Source of the DNA: Theodoxus fluviatilis
Lineage: Eukaryota > Mollusca > Gastropoda > Cycloneritida > Neritidae
NCBI GenBank assembly: GCA_034096865.1
Contig: JAWQFJ010025542.1
Span: 32,501 to 96,500 of the forward strand
Length of the DNA stretch: 64,000 nucleotides
Direction: 5' to 3'
Numbering within the stretch: the stretch's first letter is position 1; each line of letters starts with the position of its first letter. This document shows, piece after piece, positions 1-64,000 of the stretch. The notes beneath the pieces were generated by a model that ran no database searches, was not told the origin of the DNA, and saw nothing but the letters and a program-made list of their open reading frames with translations. Position numbers and translations under genes: made by a program.

Positions 1-68
1 ATGCATCACACTAAGTGTTTCCACCCCAGGCATTATTCATGACTTCCAGACATGCCTGGGCAGCTCAC

Positions 69-28133
<28,065 letters not shown>

Positions 28134-29540
28134 GAGGTGTCCAAGACTTCTTGACTGTGATACTCATCTCCACTTCAGCTTCATCATCATTCATCCCTGC
28201 CTCACACCATCAGACGGGAACATGTGGCCAAGATGGGGAAGCCCTATACATGTGGTTTTAGAAGTGCTGGGATGGGAGGGTGAAAGAGACTGTGTTTTCG
28301 TTTTGTTTCTTTTGCCATTATTTTATTTTTGTTCTTTCACACTTTGGATTTGTTTAGTTATGAATGGAGTGATGTTATTATTGTCAGAATGTTTCTGACA
28401 AGGATTATAGATTTATGTTCTTTTTGTATCTTTTAAAATAGATCTGTTGTCAGTTTTAGTTCCACAGACGTTCCAATGAACGAGTTGACCGCCAAACTTT
28501 TTGCCCTTCAGCATTCAGTTGCATTCTGTTCATGTTGACTGCTTTGCATTTTGGAATGCGTATCTTCATCTTACAACAGCAATGCATTGTTATGAGAATG
28601 GATTTGGGCAGTTGATCATTAGTCCCTTCATCTTCTGTTTCCTCTGTTTCCCATTATGTGTATGCATGTGTGTGTGTGTGTGTGTGTGCCATTCATTAGC
28701 CATCTGCAGAGAAAGACCTTCCCACCATAGGATACGTCCATGCTTGCCATGGATGTGCGGACACTTGTGACTGACTGACCAGCCCAAGTTCTCTGTGATG
28801 AGGCAGCTGTGGGGCTAGGAGCTGGATGGAGCTCCTGATAGTAGTATTGGGGTGGTTTCATGAAATCGGAATGCTAACCTCAGTCTCTAAATTTTAGCGT
28901 ACAGGGTGCCAGCTACATGTTGTGGAAATGACTGCTTGGGGCATTGGTTGTGAGAAACATGCAGGGTTAGACATTGGGTATAATTGTTGTTGTGTTCTGT
29001 TTACTGATATGGAATCTCTTGAACCCAACCTCTGTGTTGTTCTCAGTTGTCTGCTCTCTTTTCCTCTCATTCTCACAATGAGGCTGATGATGTGTAATTT
29101 TCTGAAAGTGTTAACTACAATTTGAATTAATGGTAGGCATTATCTTTTGACCTGGTCTCTTTATTGGGATGAAAGTATAGCAAAACACATGCTAGAAGCA
29201 GCATCATATACTTAGATTTTATTCGGTTGAACAAAACTGCTGCTAATGAATTGCGAGACTGGACAAAAGGCAAACTTTGTAATGAATGGCCCATGTTTGT
29301 ACTTGGCATTTTGTCATTAAAGTGTTTAATAATGCCTTCACAAAATGCCAGTGGTTTATGTATTTGTTCTGACCAAGAAGTCAACGCTTCTGCATCAGCT
29401 AGGCAGCAGTTGCAGCTGCAGTCTTGGCAAGCATGCATCACGAGGTGGTCTTGGCAAGCGTGCATCACGAGGGAGATAGGAGGGCATGGAATAACGGAGT
29501 AAGGGTGATTATTGTACTGCGACTTTTCACCCATTAACCC
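28134..29540 (+). other. RUVBL1 3' UTR / downstream intergenic region
   Basis: No further gene recognised. An ATTAAA at 29316-29321 is one possible polyadenylation signal, but no canonical AATAAA close to the stop was seen. Contains a short TG run (28663-28688) and a small duplication with GCATCACGAGG at about 29430-29475. Confidence 0.45.
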
Positions 29541-29564
29541 TTTGTGTTTGCAGACATGGGACTG

Positions 29565-29582
29565 ATCCGTATTTATACGGAT
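29565..29582. repeat. Perfect inverted repeat near the left side of the hAT-like element
   Basis: ATCCGTAT-TT-ATACGGAT (8-bp arms), followed by a third TTCCGTAT. May belong to the transposon's left end. Confidence 0.55.
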
Positions 29583-29859
29583 TTCCGTATTTTTTTACAG
29601 TCAATGGGTCATTTCTGAGATCGACGCAAATCCGAAGAGAAAATTGGGGGGGGGGGGGGGTGAGGGTGAACTTTGGCGCCTTCGCAAGTTCGGTTGTCGG
29701 GTCGTTCCGTCATGTTTCGCGAAATACTGCGACGTCATTTATCCAGACTTTACGCGCGTTTTGATTGGTCACAATCATTGCCGATCTTTGCCGAAGCTGA
29801 AAATACTCGTTTTCGGATTCTCCGAGCGCTTGCGCAGTCGTGAAGTCGAAGCAGTCAAA

Positions 29860-32800
29860 ATGGCGACTTACTCCTATCGCGTGTTCACGGACAATGAAAG
29901 TGTTGAGTCCGCGAACATCGACAAGGTTGACAGTGTGAAAAACAAATGGAAAGCGCAATGGCTGACGGAGAGAGTTGTAGTGAAATACAAGGGCAAGGAG
30001 AGATCCCAGTTGATCGGCGATTCCATTGCAAAAATCGACGTGCCTGGAGAAGCCATTTGCAAGTGGTGCGAGAAAGGAATCATCAATTACGGGACAAATG
30101 GAAAGTCTGCGTTGGTAAAGCATCTCACCACCAACAAACACGCAGTGAAATTGGATTTGCATCGAACAACGGCGCCTGTGGACTTCATGTTTACCAATGA
30201 GGTCAGTTGCATTGATCGTGGAACGTTTGGGGTCATGCTAGTATTTACCGAAAATCATAAAATGCGAGTGGCTAATGTCCTCGAAATGGCTTAGAAATGA
30301 GCATATATATCGTTATCCCCTTCTTGAGTACGATGTATTTAAGCTATTCTAACTATATTTGACCAAATTACGTTAGAAACAGCAAACTTTTGAAACACAG
30401 ACAGGCGGTCGCCATTTCGCCTTTCGGTCCATTTCAATGTGGGCGCTGCCATTTTGACCTCCATTTAGATCGGTCCATTTCGATGACCGAAAGGTCTATT
30501 AAATGAATGCATTATATTATGTGGTTGTCTTAAACCTTTTCTGACGGCTAACGAGTATTCTCATTTAGGCCGAGTGCTCACCACCACCGGTGTAGCGTAA
30601 TATTTGGTTCATCGTAATGGATGGTTCCCATTTCATGAAAAGATTCGTGACAGTGGCGTCTTTTGCGAAATGGCACTAACGAGGCTAATGTCTTCGAAAT
30701 GGCTTAGAAATGAGCATATATATCGTTATCCCCTTCTTGAATATGGTGTATTTAAGCTATTCTAACTATATTTGACCAAACGGCAACATTTTGAAACACA
30801 GACATGCGGTCGCCATTTCGGTCCATTTCAATGTGGCTGTTTCTAACGTAATTTGGTCAAATATAGTTCTGGTTTAATTAGAATAGCTTAAATATATCAA
30901 ATTCAAGAAGGGGATAACGATATATATGCTCATTTCTAAGCTATTTCGGTAAATAGCATGACCGGAAAGTTTGGGGTGCAGGGAGGGGTGGGGTTAGCAA
31001 GCCTGGGAAATGCCATGGATGGGTTAAAAAAAAATCAATGGCGAAAATCAATAGAGTAAACTGACTTCATATTTCAAGTTTCAATTGAAAGCGTTTGAGG
31101 CTAATTTTGAGAACTACCCATATTTTTTATTTGATTTATTATTGTAGTTTTTTTTACATTTGCCTCAAATTCTGAATTTGTGGTGTTTTCAAATCGAATG
31201 TTTATATGGGTGGTTCTCAGAAACATGGGTCAAATTTGTGACATGAAAATCTGACAATAATCAACCGTGTTAATGCATACCTAAGTGGGTTTGGAATCTT
31301 CATTCTTGATTTTCTAATACATAACTTTTTATTCAATATTGTTGTGAAATTCAAACATTCAATTTCAAAAGTCCATGTTAAAAGTCTATGTTTAAAAAAA
31401 GTGAATTATTCAAAAAATTTGAAACAGCCGCATGAGCTACAAATAAGGTTTGCAGCACAGAGAGAGAACTTGATATGAAGTAGGAAAGTATGGTTTTTAA
31501 TTTTTTAACATTTTTAAAATTGCATTCTTTTAACAAAAGTTCAGTAGGGCTGGTGGTGTAAAGGTTAAATTTCAAACACTTCATAATGTGGTTGATTACA
31601 GGCAATTGATGTGGAACAGCCAGTGTTCTCAGCCAGCAATGCTGGAGGGGCTGCTGACAGTGCATCAGCGGGGGGGAAATCTGCGGATGTCAAGTTCAAG
31701 AAGCCTGTATCTATGGAGTCTCGAATCATCAACCAGCAAGTGAGTACAGTGCAATTATGCAGCTTGTATGAAATTGAATAGAATATACTTTTTCCTCAGG
31801 TTATAGTGTTCCATTCTGCGAGTGTCAGGAACCGACCTGATCGGTTCTACACCCGTTCTGTGATTGCTAGAACCGACCTGGCCGGTTCTATTCTTGAATG
31901 GTTCATTTCATTCCATCTGCTACTCTGTATTCGTTTTTAATGATTTCCCTAAATCTGTTGTGAGTTTTACTACTTTTATTGCTTGGCAAAGTACCCTGAG
32001 AGGAGTGAAAATTGTAAGAAATTATTTTCATTCATTTCCTGAGTGTTGTACTTTTCCATCAGTTTCTCATTGCTGTTTCTGTTATCATCAAAATAATTGC
32101 AAGAAATATGTAGCTCATTCTTAGATCTTTCTTGACATATATGTTTTATAAGGGCTGCCTTTATTCCTTCTCCTGTTAAAATATCATTTTTAATGTGACC
32201 CGTTAATGCAGAAAAACTCAGACATTCCGGAAAAGTGGTCTGACACACGCATGATTTCCTGAAATTTGTGTGTTTCAGGCACTTGTACTTGCTGTCGTGG
32301 CTGAACAGTCATGGTCTTTCGCAAGTGTTCCAGTCATCATTGATCTTGCGAAAGCCTTGGCTGCAGACCCAGAAGCCCTGAGTGAACTAAAGATGGACAG
32401 GACAACAGCAGCGTACAAGATGAAATTTGGCCTCGCAACCACGTTCACCGAAAGAACGGTCGCCATTCTTCGACAGAGCAAGTTTTCGCTAAACATTGAT
32501 GAGGCGACTGCTTCAAATACTGCTCGAGTTCTGGCACTGATGGTGAACTTCGTTGATCCAGCAACAGGTTGCCTTGCAACTGAACATCTGGCATCACTGA
32601 GCTTGGTGCGTGTGGATTCTGAGAGCGTCTTCAATGCAGTTGATGAACTGTTCAAAACCCATGACATCCCCTGGCTAAATCTGATAGCCATTCTCATGGA
32701 CAGCTGTTCGGTCATGAGAGGGTCCAAAGCTGGATTCGAAACGCTGGTGCGGAAGAAGCGTGCACCCTGGCTGCTGGATATCGACGGTGATGTCTGTCAC

Positions 32801-34759
32801 CATGTCCACAATGCTTCAAAGCACTTCACAGAACCATTTCAGCATTGGCTGGAAGGACTGTTTTCAGATATTCACAGCGAATTCCATTGGTCATCTGGCA
32901 ATCAAGATGCACTGAAGGAAATCTGCTTCCTCCTCTCAACAAAGTACAATGCCCCACAGAATTATGTGGCTCACAGATGGCTGTCTGTGTATGACTGCGC
33001 CCAGGCAACAATGCTGCAGTTGAAGCCCCTCACAGTGTACATGTTTGCATTTCTTTCCGCTGAGGACAAGCGAGTGTACGGATCACACTTCAACGCCATC
33101 TGCCACGACTTGAGCGGTGCAGCTATGACCAGACTGCAGCAGCTCTTGCAAGACCTGAAAAAGCGGGGCCGTACAGATGCAGGCAAGAAGAGAGCAGCTC
33201 GTTTGGTTGACAAGTTGCTTGTCCATCGCAAGTGGTCGAAACTCGTCATGGGCCTCTACATGGGAGTTCTGTCAGTTCTGAAAGAGTATGTTTGCTTATT
33301 TCAGTCCAGAGCATGTCTTGTGCACCAGCTGCACAAAGAGCAACTGAAGCTGTTCAAGAGGTTCCTGGCAATGTTCCTGGAAGAGGAGGCATACAAAGGC
33401 CTGACAGCGGATGGTCTCAGTGACCCAAAGATCATTGACCTGGGCAGTGAGAAAAACTGCATGGCATTGGAGGAGATGTTCCTCGGGGCCACTGCAGACT
33501 ATGAGATGAAAACTGCGAATGAAAAACTTGCAAACAAGTTCAGATCAACAGCAAGATCAGGTTTTCAAGCATGTGCCAAGTACCTGCAGAGCAAGCTCCC
33601 ACTGTGCAACAGAGTCCTGCAGGCGATGGAGGTCTTAGATCCAGAAGGCTCGCACTGTAGTACTGAGACCAAGATCATCCTGAAAGACTTACCAGGTCTA
33701 GTAAGCAACATGTTTGTCATGGAGGTGGAGAATGAAGAGGAAGAAGAAGAAGACGCTCAGCTGCCATCACAAGATGTTGCTCTTCTGAAACAGTACCAGG
33801 ACCAAGTGCTGGACTTCATTCACAGTGAACTTCCCCCTGTCAAAAAAGATGTTGCTGTGGATAAATGGTGGTCTTCGGTGCCTTTTGACCTCCTTAGACA
33901 GATGGCAACAGCACTGCTGACATGCTTTCATGGCCCCAAAGTGGAGTCAGCATTCAGCGTCATGGGAAACATTTTGGACTCCAAGTCGTCAAGGATGAAT
34001 GTTTCAACTCTGTCTGCCATACAGACTGTGAAGTACAGCCTCAAAGCGAGGCAGACGACTGCTGTTGAGAGTTTCTCCAGAAAAGACAAACTGTACTCGC
34101 CTGTGAATCGCACATTGTGCAAGAACATGAGAGGTGCTAGAGGAAAGCGCAAGAGAGAGCAGGAAGCAGAACAAGACAGAATTGAAAAGGAGAGAGTCGC
34201 TTTGTCTCTGAAGAAGCAGAAGCTTGTCAGCAAACAGGAAGCCAAGGCAAAACTTGCAGAAGCAGAAAAGACTGCCAGGATTGCCCATTGGAGAGCTGTC
34301 CGTTCACGCAAGAATGCAAGACTCCAAGCTCTCTCTGAAGCCCTCAGCCTGAAAGAGAAGCCCAAAGATTCGGCAGCCACTGGAACTTCCTGGAGATCAA
34401 CCCGTGTTGTACCTCATCATGCTGCAGTTCCATTTGATGGCCGAAGTCGTAGACCATCCCACAAGGTAGCCTCTTCTTCTAAAAAGAAGCTGCAGACTCC
34501 CACACCCTCCACATCAGCTGTGGTCACTGCTTCGAGACGGGAAACTGTACCTCCAGTCACTGCTAATGGTGTGTCTCCGGGGTTTTGTATTCCCAAGGTG
34601 GCCTCTTCTTCCGCCATGAAGGTGGTGCAGACCCCCACCAACAAAAGATCGTCATCTGTGCCCGTGAGTGAAGCTAATGTGGTGCCGGCCCCAGCAAAGA
34701 AAAGGAAGGTTTCCAGTGGTGACCTGAGGGATTTCTTCAGCAAACTTCCCAGAGTGTAA
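29860..34759 (+). CDS. hAT-like transposase (or domesticated derivative), three exons, intact
   Basis: Exons 29860-30201 (114 codons), 31602-31739 (46 codons) and 32279-34759 (826 codons plus stop) join in phase 0 with GT/AG borders, giving 986 residues without a stop. N-terminal zinc finger C67-x2-C70...H88-x5-H94 is BED-like; FSLNIDEATASN (D about 234), AILMDSCSVMRG and HRWLSVYDCA fit an RNase H-like hAT core; GPKVESAFSVMGNILDSKS near residues 715-735 is the hAT C-terminal dimerisation motif. After that comes an unusual ~245-residue basic, coiled-coil-prone tail ending with AKKRKV and DLRDFFSKL. The start ATG is embedded in AAAATGGCGAC, a YY1-type context. It lies between RUVBL1 and SEC61A. 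Whether it still transposes is unknown; exact termini were not fixed. Confidence 0.8.
30230..30970. repeat. Foldback-type inverted repeat in intron 1 of the transposase gene
   Basis: A ~130-bp segment (about 30230-30390, with CATGCTAGTATTTACCGAAA and GAGCATATATATCGTTATCC) is repeated directly near 30680-30790 and in inverted orientation at about 30838-30963 (GGATAACGATATATATGCTC...CGGTAAATAGCATG). The outer arms could pair into a long hairpin. The centre also has repeated CGGTCCATTTC motifs. Confidence 0.8.
31825..31895. repeat. Paired short hairpins (GAACCGACC...GGTTCT) in transposase intron 2
   Basis: AACCGACCTGATCGGTTCT and, 30-odd bases on, AACCGACCTGGCCGGTTCT. Two similar inverted repeats in direct order; possible protein-binding or structural motif. 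Confidence 0.6.
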
Positions 34760-34995
34760 ATGAAATGAAGAACAAACTCACAAAATGAACAGACTTTTCT
34801 ATGTACAATTTATTTGTATTTGCACACCCAACACACAACTATTGATGGCAGAGATCAATCTAAAACAGACATGTGATTTTGGGTGAGTACTTCAAAATTT
34901 TTATTTTTTTTTGTACTGTAGCTGTGTCAGTGAACACCCTAGAAAGTTAATTTTCCTGCTCAGATTGCATCAGATTGCACCATTTGGCTTCCCCT

Positions 34996-35985
34996 TTTAA
35001 AAATACAGACTGTGAAGTACAGCCTCAAAGCGAGGCAGACGACTGCTGTTGAGAGTTTCTCCAGAAAAGACAAACTGTACTCGCCTGTGAATCGCACATT
35101 GTGCAAGAACATGAGAGGTGCTAGAGGAAAGCGCAAGATAGAGCAGGAAGCAGAACAAGACAGAATTGAAAAGGAGAGAGTCGCTTTGTCTCTGAAGAAG
35201 CAGAAGCTTGTCAGCAAACAGGAAGCCAAGGCAAAACTTGCAGAAGCAGAAAAGACTGCCAGGATTGCCCATTGGAGAGCTGTCCGTTCACGCAAGAATG
35301 CAAGACTCCAAGCTCTCTTTGAAGCCCTCAGCCTGAAAGAGAAACCCAAAGATTCGGCAGCCACTGGAACTTCCTGGAGATCAACCCGTGTTGTACCTCA
35401 TCATGCTGCAGTTCCATTTGATGGCCGAAGTCGTAGGCCATCCCACAAGGTAGCCTCTTCTTCTAAAAAGAAGCTGCAGACTCCCACACCCTCCACATCA
35501 GCTGTGGTCACTGCTTCGAGACGGGAAACTGTACCTCCAGTCACTGCTAATGGTGTGTCTCCGGGGTTTTGTATTCCCAAGGTGGCCTCTTCTTCCGCCA
35601 TGAAGGTGGTGCAGACCCCCACCAACAAAAGATCGTCATCTGTGCCCGTGAGTGAAGCTAATGTGGTGCCGGCCCCAGCAAAGAAAAGGAAGGTTTCCAG
35701 TGGTGACCTGAGGGATTTCTTCAGCAAACTTCCCAGAGTGTAAATGAAATGAAGAACAAACTCACAAAATGAACAGACTTTTCTATGTACAATTTATTTG
35801 TATTTGCACACCCAACACACAACTATTGATGGCAGAGATCAATCTAAAACAGACATGTGATTTTGGGTGAGTACTTCAAATTTTTTTTTTTCTTTTTGTA
35901 CTGTAGCTGTGTCAGTGAACACCCTAGAAAGTTAATTTTCCTGCTCAGATTGCACCATTTGGCTTCCCCTTTTAACAAATTTTTC
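34996..35985 (+). pseudogene. Tandem duplicate of the transposase 3' end
   Basis: From ATACAGACTGTGAAGTACAG onward the ~970 bp at 34018-34986 is repeated here, 984 bp downstream. The open frame 35012-35743 gives 243 residues identical to the transposase C-terminus except about two (Arg to Ile, Ser to Phe). It also repeats the 3' untranslated part. Without the catalytic region it cannot be a transposase. High identity implies a recent event. Confidence 0.92.
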
Positions 35986-36060
35986 CGGGGGGGGCATGCC
36001 CCCGGACCCCCCTAGCTTGCTTGGCGCTTCGCGCCATCGGTTCGGCGCTTCGCGCCTTCA
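35983..36060. repeat. GC-rich palindromes at the right side of the hAT-like region
   Basis: GGGGGCATGCCCCC (perfect palindrome), then GGACCCCCCTAGC, then two GGCGCTTCGCGCC hairpins. Composition differs sharply from the neighbourhood; plausibly the terminal structure of the transposon. Confidence 0.6.
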
Positions 36061-36307
36061 GTTTCAGTATTTTTCACAATTCCTGTGTCCCATGTCTGGT
36101 TTGGGAAAAAGGGAAGTTTGAGGAGGGTGCATTGCTTTGACACGTGTTTGTTTCCCATCTAACTTCAGTGCAAGAATGGGGATGGTGTGGTTTCCCTCTA
36201 GAATCTCCATTTGTGATAACGTTTTTGGATGCCAGTTCCGTCCCAGAGGATTGGATAAGGATGCATTTATCTCTAGACAGCTGCTCTGGGGACATGCATC
36301 TCAACTG

Positions 36308-36440
36308 CAGACCTGCCAAATGCTACGCTTTAGGCGTAGCATGCTACGCTTTCGACATGCTTGCTACGCTTGTCCATAAAAACTACGCTTTTCCCGCGTG
36401 CTTGACCTTTTGACCGCGATGGAGAATCCCCCCCCCCCCG
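36308..36440. mobile_element. Truncated copy of the CAGACCTGCC MITE
   Basis: Shares about 125 bp with 8045-8170 at high identity (left TIR, CTACGCTT motifs, GCGATGGAGAATCCCC) and stops at the poly-C run; no right TIR found. The following 36441-37900 has no gene I recognise. Confidence 0.85.
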
Positions 36441-37920
36441 CCCTCCATCCTCATGAGAGGAGTGTGCTATCCAGAGGTACTGTTGTGACAAGTCTGAAGC
36501 AAGTTGCAAAACCAAGTTTTCAAGTAACAAGTTGCACGAGGCCCCCTACTCGTGTAAAAATAAAAGTTGAACCACGTTCTCAGTATGGTACACACAATTT
36601 GTTGCCAATGCTTGTGTGTCAAGATTGGAAGTGGAACAAAGAGTGTTCAAGATTTGGGAAGCATTCTTACACATTCCAACTCCCAAATACCTGTGAATGA
36701 AAATACAATGACTTTCGGACGATATGTGCTTGTACATTTCTAACACCCTTCAGTAGCCTGTTACGTTGCTTGTGTCTGTCCCTGGCCGAGCTACTGGAGT
36801 TGGCCCTGAAAACCCAGGGGTTCCAGGTGATGCAGGGGGACATCAGATGGTGATCATGTCCTCAATGGGATATCAATGCACCATGAAGCCAACTATAGGA
36901 CCTCTTGGACAAACTTGGAGCTTGTCTGGCCCCTGTTGCCAGAAGGGCCCGAGGTGAAGACCTTTCATCCAGAGATAAAGCCACTCTCCATATTCCCCTT
37001 CCTGTGTCAAGCACTAGGGAACATTAGATCTGCTGAATTCAGGAGCTAGATCACAGACATACATAGTTTCGGAATCGGTTATCCTACCATTTACTCTTCA
37101 AACTATACAAAACAGACACAGCACTGAATAGTTTCATATTTTTTTAATTTTTCTATAATAACCAGCCATTGAAATAGGACGCACAGTCACCTGAATACAC
37201 ACACACAACTATCTGCCAATTGAACGAAACCATTACCTGGACAAGTAACAAAGGGATGCATTAACAAAAAGTAAGTCATGTCTGCTTTGACGATGCTTTT
37301 CAGGACGACTAGACAGGAATGAGAAATTTACAAAGGTGCATGCTATTTTGCGTCAAATGGTGGAGGCTTGCATCCACAAACTTCTGTGTTAAAGTCAGTC
37401 AGTCCAACTCCTCAGTCAGATTCCAGTGTGTCATTCTCTGGGCAAATTTTGGCTTTCCTCCTGGAAGATGAAATTCCTGCTTCATCAATGCAAGCTTCTG
37501 CATTACTGGCGACATCACATGGAAATCAACAATAAGCCACTTCTATTTGGCTTTCAACTTTTGTAGCTCATAACAAAGATAGCTAGCACATTTTACAGTA
37601 ATGCCAATAACTCGGATATGTACCATCATGCATTTTGGATAATCTTTAGCCCAACACTAGTGCATCATGGCATCTCATTCACTCATTCATGAATGAAGAA
37701 GAGGACAAAGATAACCAAAAAAGTATAGCAAAAAATCGCCAGTTGAATACTTTCAAAGGGGACATCCTGACGTCAACATGAACAGATAAATAAAGGTAAC
37801 AATGAAAAACTACATAAAAACTCCCAACAAAGCTCATTCATTTCCATCAATCTTGAGACCAAAATATCATCATGCTGCATTGTGATCATGTCAAATTTCT
37901 TCCCTTTCCAAAATTTACCT

Positions 37921-37926
37921 TTTATT
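37921..37926 (-). terminator. Candidate SEC61A polyadenylation signal
   Basis: AATAAA on the minus strand about 240 bp after the SEC61A stop codon. Position fits; not otherwise tested. Confidence 0.5.
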
Positions 37927-38162
37927 GTTCCCATCCCCTCCCTCCCCTCCCCCTCCCCTCTCTCTCCTCCCTAAGCCCACCCACATTTCTTCCTGCCCTT
38001 TCATCAGATACATTCCACAATCCTCCGCAGAGTGATGGAAAAGCGTAGGCAAGAGTTTTCTCCTTGTGCCATGAGGATGGGAGAAAAGTTAGTCCCGACA
38101 AGCAAAATCTGTAGAGAACAACATACAACAGCCTTCCTCAGGTCCATGTGTGTGGTCTGGCC

Positions 38163-63653
<25,491 letters not shown>

Positions 63654-63843
63654 ATCTCCATCCTGTGGTCACCCGAGTACATGTCCACAGTCTATTATAC
63701 AGCATATCCCTCACCCCAATTTACTCCAGTATTGAAAGGGCTACTGGCACAATTATGGCATCAGAAAAACCTTGAAGTTTGCAGGGCATGTTAACAGATG
63801 ATGGCTTCAGCCCACATGTTCTTGCATTGATGCCTTCTGTTCA

Positions 63844-64000
63844 CAGAGACATGCATGTAGATATACTGGACCAAGGTGACTTTACAGTGCTGCTTACAAT
63901 TCTGTCACTGTGAAGAGAATGTTCAGTACATCTATTCCCAGTCACAGAGACATGCATGCAGATATTGGACCAAAATGACTCTACAGTGCTGCTTACAATT
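63844..64000. repeat. Tandem repeat running off the right edge
   Basis: CACAGAGACATGCATG, AGATAT, CTACAGTGCTGCTTACAATT (first copy TTTACAG) recur at about 108 bp; at least two copies, the second cut by the window end. Lies upstream of the visible SEC61A exons, so probably in another intron. Confidence 0.85.

Noticed and set aside
34004..34743. Minus-strand ORFs of 94-150 codons opposite the transposase
   Set aside because: Shadows of the plus-strand coding sequence with no independent features.

Overview
The window is animal nuclear DNA, most likely from a marine mollusc (probably a gastropod; inferred from gene sequence, long microsatellites, LINE/SINE tails and transposon types, without any database check). 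It holds three conserved eukaryotic genes, all split by introns, plus many transposable elements and an exceptional load of tandem repeats. No bacterial-style operons, CRISPR arrays, rRNA or tRNA genes were seen.

Layout. (1) 69-4638, minus: the first five coding exons of CCDC146, a centriole/axoneme coiled-coil protein; the rest lies beyond the left edge. (2) 4639-6372: a compact head-to-head promoter region with NRF1-like and YY1-like sites. (3) 6373-28133, plus: complete RUVBL1 (pontin AAA+ ATPase), 10 exons, exactly 456 codons. (4) 28134-36450: RUVBL1 3' region, then an apparently intact three-exon hAT-like transposase gene (29860-34759) whose 3' kilobase is duplicated in tandem. (5) 38163-63265, minus: SEC61A (Sec61 translocon alpha subunit), ten exons giving 429 residues; only about the first 47 residues are off the right edge. 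RUVBL1 and SEC61A face each other tail to tail, as I recall for human 3q21.3.

Introns carry four copies of an ~0.85 kb element packed with TCAAGGTCA (ERR/NR5A-type) sites, a DD41D mariner with ~180-bp inverted repeats, two TIR elements with target-site duplications, LINE and SINE relics, and six large minisatellites, including a 13.2-kb array of a 17-bp unit in SEC61A.

The most unusual pattern: in CCDC146 and RUVBL1, tandem duplications repeatedly include a real splice junction (donor or acceptor plus flanking exon bases), making 1 to 11 extra copies of the splice site next to the functional one. In every case I translated, using the extra copy brings an in-frame stop within 0-13 codons. Other minisatellites begin within tens of bases of splice sites. 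This is consistent with tandem duplication as a source of splice-site evolution or poison splicing, and it is my main candidate for a second look.
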